From Acetobacteraceae bacterium (GTDB lineage Bacteria; Pseudomonadota; Alphaproteobacteria; Acetobacterales; Acetobacteraceae), in the NCBI GenBank assembly GCA_027487385.1, contig JAIYDS010000241.1:1-38351 (forward strand): a DNA stretch of 38,351 nucleotides, given 5' to 3'. The notes under the pieces are model-generated. The model was not told where the DNA came from. It was given only the letters and a program-made list of their open reading frames with translations, and did no database searches. Shown one piece after another: positions 32,681 through 38,351 of this stretch (within the stretch, counting starts at the first letter, position 1; every line of letters starts with the position of its first letter). A program made the position numbers and the translations under genes.

Positions 32681-33712
32681 ATGAACGCCATCGCCCCCAC
32701 CTCTCCGCACGGCCCTGTCCTGGGTCTTCTCGGCGCCATCGGGAACACGCCCCTCATTCGCTTGGCGCGGGCCAGCGCCGCCACCGGATGCGAAATCCTG
32801 GGCAAGGCGGAATTCATGAATCCGGGTGGTTCGGTGAAGGACCGCGCGGCGCTGGCCATCATCGAGGGCGCCGAGGCGCGGGGCGAATTGCGCCCGGGTG
32901 GGTTCATCGTGGAGGGCACGGCCGGCAATACCGGGATCGGCCTGACGCTGGTGGGCAATGCGCGCGGCTATCGCAGCGTCATCGTGATGCCGGAGACGCA
33001 AAGCCAGGAGAAGATCGACTTCCTGCGCATGATCGGCGCCGATCTTCGCCTGATTCCGGCCAAGCCCTTCAAGGACCCCGGCAATTACGTCCATGTCTCC
33101 CGCCGCCTGGCGGAGGAGATGAACGCGGCCGAACCCGGCTCCGCGGTCTGGGCCAACCAGTTCGACAATCTGGACAACCGCGAGGGCCATCGCCGCACCA
33201 CCGGCGCCGAGATCCTGGCGCAGGCGGGTGGCCGGGTGGATGCCTTCACCTGCGCCTGCGGCACCGGCGGCACGCTGGCCGGCATCGCCATGGCGCTCAA
33301 GGCGCACGACGCCACCACCCAGGTGGTGCTGGCCGACCCCATGGGCTCGGCCCTCTATGCCTGGCGCAAGACGGGCGAGCCGGTGATGAGCGAGGGCGGC
33401 TCCATCACCGAGGGCATCGGCCAATCCCGCGTCCCCGGCAATCTGGAGGGCGCACCCATTGATGACGCCATCCAGGTGACCGATGAGGAAGCCCTGGAGC
33501 AGGTCTTCGACCTGACCCTGCATGAGGGGCTCTGCATCGGCGGTTCGGCTGGCATCAACGTCGCGGCCGCGGTGAAGCTGGCGCGGATGATGGGGCCGGG
33601 GCACCGCATCGTGACCATCCTCTGCGATGGCGGCGCGCGGTATCAGTCCAAGCTGTTCAACCCGGCATTCCTGCGCAGCAAGGGCCTGCCCGTGCCAGGC
33701 TGGCTCGCATGA
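32681..33712 (+). CDS. cysK: Cysteine synthase (O-acetylserine sulfhydrylase type)
   Basis: The product is 343 residues. It is a fold-type II PLP enzyme: [29 protein letters not shown] (Schiff-base Lys), [15 protein letters not shown] (Asn loop that grips the substrate carboxylate), [15 protein letters not shown] (phosphate-binding Gly loop), and [14 protein letters not shown]. The [10 protein letters not shown] form is that of the cystathionine-synthase/CysM-like branch rather than E. coli CysK (NPSFSVK). Direct overlap with cysE (ATGA) supports O-acetylserine as the substrate. No clear SD precedes the ATG. Confidence 0.88.
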   Translation: MNAIAPTSPHGPVLGLLGAIGNTPLIRLARASAATGCEILGKAEFMNPGGSVKDRAALAIIEGAEARGELRPGGFIVEGTAGNTGIGLTLVGNARGYRSVIVMPETQSQEKIDFLRMIGADLRLIPAKPFKDPGNYVHVSRRLAEEMNAAEPGSAVWANQFDNLDNREGHRRTTGAEILAQAGGRVDAFTCACGTGGTLAGIAMALKAHDATTQVVLADPMGSALYAWRKTGEPVMSEGGSITEGIGQSRVPGNLEGAPIDDAIQVTDEEALEQVFDLTLHEGLCIGGSAGINVAAAVKLARMMGPGHRIVTILCDGGARYQSKLFNPAFLRSKGLPVPGWLA

Positions 33713-34353
33713 CCCTGGAAATCATCGAACTCGGCCGCTCGATCCGGGAGCGCGACCCCGCGCGCCCTTCCTGGCCCGAGGTCATCTTCTCCTATCCCGG
33801 GCTGCATGCGGTGTTGTGGCATCGCCTCGCGCATCGCCTCTGGACGCTGGGCCTGCGCGGCCTTGGGCGCTTCACCTCGCATCTGGGGCGGATGCTGACG
33901 GGGATCGAGATCCATCCCGGTGCGAAGATCGGCCGCCGCCTTTTCATTGACCATGGCATGGGCGTGGTGATCGGCGAGACGGCGACCATCGGCGATGATG
34001 TGACGATCTATCACGGCGTGACGCTGGGTGGGCTCTCGCTCAAGGCCGGCAAGCGGCACCCGGATGTGCTGGATGGCGCCATCATCGGCGCCGGCGCGCA
34101 GGTGCTGGGGCCGATCACGGTGGGGCGCGGGGCGCGTGTGGGCGCCAATGCCGTGGCCGTCGCCTCGGTGCCGGATGGCACCACGGTGGTGGGCATCCCC
34201 GCCCGCTGCTCCGGCCCGGATTGCCCCGAGACCATCACCGTCGGCTACGGCCTGCCCGCCCAGGAAATCGACCCGGTGGGCGAGCGGCTGGCCGTGCTGG
34301 AGGCCGAGATGCGGGCCATGCGGGTGATGCTGGAGCAGCGCCGGGCCAGTTGA
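33709..34353 (+). CDS. cysE: Serine O-acetyltransferase
   Basis: The product is 214 residues. The short N-terminal helical part is followed by left-handed beta-helix hexapeptide repeats: [20 protein letters not shown], then [38 protein letters not shown] and [20 protein letters not shown]. The His and Asp of the DHGMG and YHGVTLGG stretches fit the catalytic site. Its length is that of the shorter (EpsC-type) CysE. It makes O-acetylserine for the preceding cysK; their 4-base overlap suggests the two can form cysteine synthase complex. Confidence 0.93.
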   Translation: MTLEIIELGRSIRERDPARPSWPEVIFSYPGLHAVLWHRLAHRLWTLGLRGLGRFTSHLGRMLTGIEIHPGAKIGRRLFIDHGMGVVIGETATIGDDVTIYHGVTLGGLSLKAGKRHPDVLDGAIIGAGAQVLGPITVGRGARVGANAVAVASVPDGTTVVGIPARCSGPDCPETITVGYGLPAQEIDPVGERLAVLEAEMRAMRVMLEQRRAS

Positions 34354-34367
34354 GGCAGGAGAAAAAA

Positions 34368-34436
34368 GCCCCCAGACCCCAATCCATTCAGGGGGTCTGG
34401 GGCCCCGGCCCCAGCCGCCGGAGGCCCTTTTTTCGG
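34368..34436. terminator. Palindromic bidirectional terminator, repeat-family copy 3
   Basis: Between the stops of cysE (+) and radC (-). CCCCCAGACCCC at 34369-34380 pairs with GGGGTCTGGGG starting at about 34392. The right part continues with GGCCCCGGCCCC, GCCGCCGGAGGCCC and six T (34429-34434). On the minus strand the left arm is followed by TTTTTT (from the AAAAAA at about 34362-34367). It is the third copy of the GGGGTCTGGGGCC...GCCGCCGGAGGCC family. Confidence 0.75.
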
Positions 34437-34437
34437 C

Positions 34438-35283
34438 CTATAGCAGCCCCTCGCGCCGGAATGAGAGCTGCTGCTCGCGTCCGATGATCACATGGTCATG
34501 CAAGGTGATGCCCAGCGCCGCCGCCGCCTGCTTCACCTCCGCCGTCATCTCGATATCGGCCCGGCTCGGCGTCGGGTCGCCCGAGGGGTGGTTGTGAACA
34601 AGGATCAGCGCTGTGGCGTGCAGGTCCAGCGCGCGCTTCACCACCTCGCGTGGGTAGACGGGGGTGTGGTTCACCGTGCCGCGCGCCTGGGCCTCATCGG
34701 CGATCAGCCGGTTCTTGGCGTCGAGGAAGAGGACACGGAACTGCTCCACCCGCTCCCGCGCCATGGCGGCGGTGAGGTAGTCCATCAGCCGGTCCCAGTT
34801 GTTCAGGACCTCCTGCTTCTTGAGCGGCGCCTGGACGAGGCGCAGCGCCGCCACCTGAACGGTGCGCAGCGCCGCGATGCCGGCATCGCCCAGGCCGTCG
34901 ATCTGGCGGAGTTCCTGCGTGGGGGCGCTTAGCGCATCGGCGAAGCTGCCGAAGCGGTCCAGCATGGCGCGGGCGATGGGCTTGGTGTCACGCCGCGGCA
35001 GGGCCAGGAAAAGCAGCATCTCGATGAGTTCATGGTCGAGGATGCCATCGGCGCCACCCTCGATCAGCTTTTGCCGCATCCGGCCCCGATGGCCCTCCAC
35101 GCCCGAGGGCGTCGCCGCGACTGGCGCGGGATCAAAGAGGCCACCGGCCTCCGACAACCCGCGCCGCCGGTTCACGCGATTCCGCCCAAGCACGGGCACG
35201 GCGCCAGCAGGATCCGGCCGCAAGGCGGCCGGCGCGCCCCGACCGCCCTCACCACCCGCGCACCAGTGGCGGCGCGAAGCCAA
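34438..35283 (-). CDS. radC: RadC/JAB-domain DNA repair-like protein
   Basis: Up to 281 residues from a TTG at 35281-35283, but the conserved region begins only about residue 62 (SGVEGHRGRMRQKLIEGG), so the true start is unclear and probably lies inside. The N-terminal helix-hairpin-helix part (LRQIDGLGDAGIAALRTVQ) is followed by the JAB/MPN-like metalloprotease domain with VHNHPSGDPTPSRAD and LGITLHDHVIIG (zinc His/Asp set). RadC proteins have unsettled roles in repair or recombination. It lies 33 bases after map on the same strand and converges on cysE. Confidence 0.88.
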   Translation of the reverse strand: MASRRHWCAGGEGGRGAPAALRPDPAGAVPVLGRNRVNRRRGLSEAGGLFDPAPVAATPSGVEGHRGRMRQKLIEGGADGILDHELIEMLLFLALPRRDTKPIARAMLDRFGSFADALSAPTQELRQIDGLGDAGIAALRTVQVAALRLVQAPLKKQEVLNNWDRLMDYLTAAMARERVEQFRVLFLDAKNRLIADEAQARGTVNHTPVYPREVVKRALDLHATALILVHNHPSGDPTPSRADIEMTAEVKQAAAALGITLHDHVIIGREQQLSFRREGLL

Positions 35284-35316
35284 GCGCGCGGAGCGCGCGC
35301 CCGGCGTCTGAGGGCA

Positions 35317-36120
35317 CTAGGAATAAGGCGGCTTGTGCAAGCCGCCCGGGCTGAGCGTGAAAATCTCGCACCCCGTCTCGGTGATGCCGATCATGTGCTC
35401 GAACTGCGCCGAAAGGCTGCGGTCGCGCGTTACGGCGGTCCAGCCATCATCCAGGATCTTCACCTCCGGCCGGCCGGCATTCACCATGGGCTCGATGGTG
35501 AAGAACATGCCCGGCGCCAGCTTCGGGCCTTCGCCGGGGCGGCCGAAATGCAGGACGTTCGGCGGCTCGTGGAACTTCCGGCCGATGCCATGGCCGCAGA
35601 AATCGCGCACGATGGAAAAGCGGTGCTTCTCGGCATAGGCCTGGATGGCGTGGCCGATATCGCCGAACGTATTGCCCGGCTTGGCGGCGGCGATGCCGCG
35701 CATCATCGCCTCATAGGTCACATCCATCAGCAGCCGGGCCTTGGTGCTGATCTCGCCCGCCGCGTACATGCGGCTGGTGTCACCATGCCAGCCATCGAGC
35801 AGGGCGGTCACGTCGATGTTGAGGATATCGCCCTCGGCGATGGTCCGCTCGCCCGGAATCCCGTGGCAGACCACGTGGTTGATCGAGATGCAGGAGGATT
35901 TGGTGTAGCCGCGATAGCCCAGCGTCGCCGGCACGGCGCCGTGATCTGTCATGAAGTCGTGGCACAGCTGGTCGAGCGCGCCGGTGGTCACACCCGGGCG
36001 GACATGCGGGGTGATCATGTCCAGGCAGGCGGCCGCGAGCGCACCGGCCCGGCGAGCCCCCGCGAAATCCTCCGGCGCGTGGCGCGTGATGCGGCGGGAT
36101 TCGCCGCCTGAATTTTCCAT
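35317..36120 (-). CDS. map: Methionine aminopeptidase, type I
   Basis: The product is 267 residues. The five metal ligands of MetAP are in place: Asp in DILNIDVTALLDGWHGDTSRM (two Asp), His in FCGHGIGRKFHEPPNV, Glu in MFFTIEPMVN and Glu in SAQFEHMIGIT; the substrate-side His is in NHVVCHGIP. It removes the initiator Met from new proteins and is normally essential. Start ATG at 36118-36120. The 63-bp gap upstream holds a GC-rich partial palindrome (GCGCGCCCCGCGCGC) but no strong promoter. Confidence 0.96.
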   Translation of the reverse strand: MENSGGESRRITRHAPEDFAGARRAGALAAACLDMITPHVRPGVTTGALDQLCHDFMTDHGAVPATLGYRGYTKSSCISINHVVCHGIPGERTIAEGDILNIDVTALLDGWHGDTSRMYAAGEISTKARLLMDVTYEAMMRGIAAAKPGNTFGDIGHAIQAYAEKHRFSIVRDFCGHGIGRKFHEPPNVLHFGRPGEGPKLAPGMFFTIEPMVNAGRPEVKILDDGWTAVTRDRSLSAQFEHMIGITETGCEIFTLSPGGLHKPPYS

Positions 36121-36183
36121 TTCTCGAGGCCGACCTGTGTTTCAATCAATACCGCTGTAGAATGCGCGCGGGGCGCGCAAGGT

Positions 36184-37062
36184 TCAACCCGCTTTCTCGC
36201 CGGTCTTGTATTCGCGAGTCTCAAGGGCGTCGGCCAGGCGCGCCGTCGCGCTGCCGGGGCGGGCGGGCTTCTGCTGGCTCTCATGCGGCGCCCATCCGGT
36301 CATCACCAGCAGCCGCAGCTCCATGCGCAGGTCGAGCGCGGCAAAGGTGAGGGGAAACAGCGCCCTGGGCGGGGTGCGCCGATCCGCCGCGCGGATGGCG
36401 CTGCTCTCGCCCGCCGCGCGCAGATCGGCGATCAGGCCCATGGGAGTGCGGTATTCCAGGGGCAGGCGGTCCTGATCCGCCACAGGCAGGGCGAAGCCCG
36501 CGCGTTGCAGCAGCCCGGCCAGGTCGCGCAGCTCGGGGAAGGGGGCGATGCGGGGCGAGATGCCGCCGCGCGTCTCGGCCTCGGCCGCGGCCAATGCCTC
36601 GCGCAGGCCCTGCAAGGTGCCGAAGCCGGGCAGGGAGGCCAGGAAGAGCCCATCCGGCGCCAGCGCCTGGCGCAGCTGGATCAGCGCGCCGGGCAGGTCA
36701 TTCACGTTGTGCAGGCTCAGATTGGCGATGATGAGGTCGAAGCTCGCGGGCGCGAAGGGCAGCCATTCCTCGTCGCCGGCCAGCGCCAGCCCGCCGGCCC
36801 GCCGCGCCATGGCGGGGGCGAGGTCCATCGAGACGATGAAGGGGATGCCCCGCGCGCGCAGTGCCGGCGCCACAACGCCCCGCCCGCCGAGGTCGAGCGC
36901 GCGGGAGAAGCGGCGGGTCGTGTCGTCCAACCGGTCCAGCAGGAGCTCGGCCGCCGCCTCCAGGATGGGGGCCACCTGGTGCACCCGCGCCGCCGCGCGC
37001 TCGCGCCGCAAGGCGATCAGGCGGCGGTCGAAGATGTCGGGCGCGGCTTCCATGGAGTTCAT
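36184..37062 (-). CDS. BioC/NDUFAF5-like SAM-dependent methyltransferase
   Basis: Start at ATG 37060-37062 (MNSMEAAPDIFDRRLIALRRERAA); a second ATG at 37051-37053 is possible. The product is 292 residues. A methyltransferase core is visible: ALDLGGRGVVAPALRARG (motif I), VSMDLAPAMARRAGG, EEWLPFAPASFDLIIANLSLHNVNDLPG, LAPDGLFLASLPG. The IFDRRLIALRRERAA N-terminus is shared with the alphaproteobacterial relatives of NDUFAF5, the complex I assembly factor, more than with BioC. Possible roles are complex I assembly (arginine hydroxylation in the human case) or malonyl-ACP methylation. It is divergent from the thiol dioxygenase. Confidence 0.8.
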   Translation of the reverse strand: MNSMEAAPDIFDRRLIALRRERAAARVHQVAPILEAAAELLLDRLDDTTRRFSRALDLGGRGVVAPALRARGIPFIVSMDLAPAMARRAGGLALAGDEEWLPFAPASFDLIIANLSLHNVNDLPGALIQLRQALAPDGLFLASLPGFGTLQGLREALAAAEAETRGGISPRIAPFPELRDLAGLLQRAGFALPVADQDRLPLEYRTPMGLIADLRAAGESSAIRAADRRTPPRALFPLTFAALDLRMELRLLVMTGWAPHESQQKPARPGSATARLADALETREYKTGEKAG

Positions 37063-37126
37063 CTGCGGCCAGTGGTGCTGGCGCGCAAGCGGGACTATCG
37101 TTTCCTGGTCCGCAGGGAGAACGCAG

Positions 37127-37741
37127 ATGAACAGCATGGATGTGAAGGCGGCCCGCACCGCCGCCGTGGCCGCCGCCGTGGGCCGCGTGCGCGAGATCGA
37201 GGCCCGCATGGGCGTGACGCGCGAGGCGCTGGACGCCATCAAGGCCGAGCTGATGAACCTCGCCGCGCAGGAGCACCTTTTCCCCAGCGCCGAATTCCCG
37301 CCGCCGCCCAATGGCGAGAAGGGCAGCAACCGCTACCTGCTGCGCGAGGAGGACAACAACCGCTTCGCCCTCTACCTGAACGCGCTGAACCCCGGCAACG
37401 AGACCAAGCCGCATGACCACACCACCTGGGCCGTGGTCGTCGCCGTGGATGGGCAGGAGCTGAACAAGGTCTATGACCGGCTGGATGACGGCTCCGACCC
37501 CGAGCGCTGCGAGATGCGCGTGCGCGAGGAGATCATGGTGGAGCCCGGGCGCGGGATTTGCCTGATGCCGGAGGATATCCACTCCATCCACACCACCGGC
37601 ACGCGCCCCACGCGCCACCTGCACATGTACGGCCTGGCGCTGGAGAAGCTGGATGGCCGCCGCGCCTTCGACGACAAGACGGGCGTCGTCTCCTATTACA
37701 ACAAGAACTTCATGAAGCCGACGGCGGACGCGAAGGCCTGA
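37127..37741 (+). CDS. Cupin thiol dioxygenase (cysteine dioxygenase-like)
   Basis: The product is 204 residues with GGGAGA before the ATG at 37127. After a helical N-terminus, the cupin core carries KPHDHTTWAVVVAVDG (His about 96 and 98) and EDIHSIHTTG (His about 152 or 155), the three iron-binding His of the cysteine dioxygenase family, followed by RHLHMYG. Such enzymes oxidise cysteine or 3-mercaptopropionate to the sulfinate with O2. Its stop overlaps the start of the rhodanese gene (TGATG), pointing to linked thiol-sulfur handling. Confidence 0.85.
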   Translation: MNSMDVKAARTAAVAAAVGRVREIEARMGVTREALDAIKAELMNLAAQEHLFPSAEFPPPPNGEKGSNRYLLREEDNNRFALYLNALNPGNETKPHDHTTWAVVVAVDGQELNKVYDRLDDGSDPERCEMRVREEIMVEPGRGICLMPEDIHSIHTTGTRPTRHLHMYGLALEKLDGRRAFDDKTGVVSYYNKNFMKPTADAKA

Positions 37742-38351
37742 TGTCGAACGTCTCGCCGGCCACGCTCAAGGCCTGGATTTCCGAAGGGTCCGAGCTCGCC
37801 ATCCTCGACGCGCGCGAGGAAGGGGAGTTCGGCCATGGGCACCTGTTCTGGGCGGTGCCCTGCCCGCTCTCGAAGAAGGAGCTGCGCGCCCGCGCCCTGC
37901 TGCCGCGCCAGGCCACCCGCGTGGTCTGCGTGGATGGCGGCGAGGGGCATGCGGCGAAGCTCGCGGCCTATCTGACCTCCATCGGCTATTCCGACGTGCA
38001 TGTGCTGCAAGGCGGCACGCCGGCCTGGGCGGCGGCGGGTTATGTCGTCTTCACCGGCGTGCATGTGCCCTCCAAGGCCTTCGGCGAATGGGCCGAGCAC
38101 CATTACGGCACGGAGAGCGTGGATCCCGCCGAATTGCAGGCCATGAAGGATTCCGGCCAGGACATGGTGATCCTGGACAGCCGCCCGATGGATGAATTCG
38201 TGAAGATGACCATCCCCGGTGCGGTGAATGTGCCGGGCGGCGAACTGGCCTATCGCATCGGTGACCTCGTGCCCAAGCCCGAGACCACCATCGTCATCAA
38301 CTGCGCCGGCCGCACGCGCAGCATCATGGGCGCGGAAAGCCTGCGCCGCGC
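37741..38351 (+). CDS. Tandem rhodanese-domain sulfurtransferase (3' truncated by window end)
   Basis: The frame is open from ATG 37741 to the end of the window (203 codons). The first rhodanese domain has AILDAREEGEFGHGHL and a degenerate active-site region VVCVDGGEGHAAKLAAYL; the second has MVILDSRPMDEFVKMTIPGAVNVPGGE and a proper active-site loop INCAGRTRS with the catalytic Cys. The protein probably continues into further domains outside the window. It should transfer sulfane sulfur, and coupling to the thiol dioxygenase suggests joint cysteine or thiol catabolism. Confidence 0.9.
   Translation, partial: MSNVSPATLKAWISEGSELAILDAREEGEFGHGHLFWAVPCPLSKKELRARALLPRQATRVVCVDGGEGHAAKLAAYLTSIGYSDVHVLQGGTPAWAAAGYVVFTGVHVPSKAFGEWAEHHYGTESVDPAELQAMKDSGQDMVILDSRPMDEFVKMTIPGAVNVPGGELAYRIGDLVPKPETTIVINCAGRTRSIMGAESLRR

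Noticed and set aside
1-38351. Prophage, insertion sequence, integron or tRNA-linked island
   Set aside because: No integrase, transposase, att-like repeats, tRNA cloverleaf or abrupt composition change was found on reading; all gene families are ordinary chromosomal ones.

Overview
The window reads as a chromosomal segment of a high-GC alphaproteobacterium, most like the Acetobacteraceae (Roseomonas/Roseococcus type). This placement is an inference from very high GC third positions, two orphan Bug-type solute receptors, an AtuA-family operon and GC-rich intergenic terminators. No rRNA or tRNA gene, phage gene, insertion sequence or CRISPR array was seen. Genes are tightly packed, often with 4-base ATGA/GTGA or TGATG overlaps, so most transcription units can be read directly.

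Layout. (1) 1-7.9 kb: the 3' end of a luciferase-like monooxygenase, a convergent small membrane protein, then a surface/glycan-type locus. The locus holds a glycosyltransferase-like protein (+), and on the minus strand an FkbM methyltransferase, a 599-residue protein made almost wholly of 8-residue repeats, and a SPINDLY/OGT-type (GT41) glycosyltransferase. (2) 7.9-13.3 kb: a minus-strand operon of glycerol kinase, SelA-like PLP enzyme, AtuA, small AtuA-associated protein and Bug receptor, divergent from an M20 amidohydrolase with a clear promoter. (3) 14.6-17.0 kb: an OxyR with both redox cysteines, head to head with a chromate transporter. (4) 17.2-21.1 kb: an operon of beta-propeller, polysaccharide deacetylase and fatty acid hydroxylase, then msrA-msrB. 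(5) 21.3-29.2 kb: a seven-gene fumarase plus succinate dehydrogenase/fumarate reductase-like operon with an embedded TSUP permease, divergent from a ThDP enzyme-GntR pair across a 14-bp perfect inverted repeat. (6) 29.2-32.5 kb: a quinone oxidoreductase, a small secreted protein, a SOUL lipoprotein, a small membrane protein and a second Bug receptor. (7) 32.7-38.4 kb: cysK-cysE, radC, map, an NDUFAF5/BioC-like methyltransferase, then a thiol dioxygenase coupled to a tandem rhodanese cut by the window end.

Best candidates for something undescribed. First, the 4.8-7.8 kb locus: a Ser/Thr-rich protein with exact nested periodicity (8-residue octads, 56/80-residue blocks, a 192-residue super-period) lies 21 bp upstream of an OGT-like transferase and downstream of an FkbM methyltransferase. 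This suggests a dedicated substrate-plus-modifying-enzyme system. Second, the divergent fumarase/SDH-like module, whose flavoprotein has Cys where classical SdhA/FrdA have the flavin-linking His, and whose membrane anchors look like a diheme two-subunit type. Third, the glycerol kinase/PLP/AtuA operon. A dispersed palindromic terminator family (17.1, 21.3 and 34.4 kb) is a further sequence-level feature.
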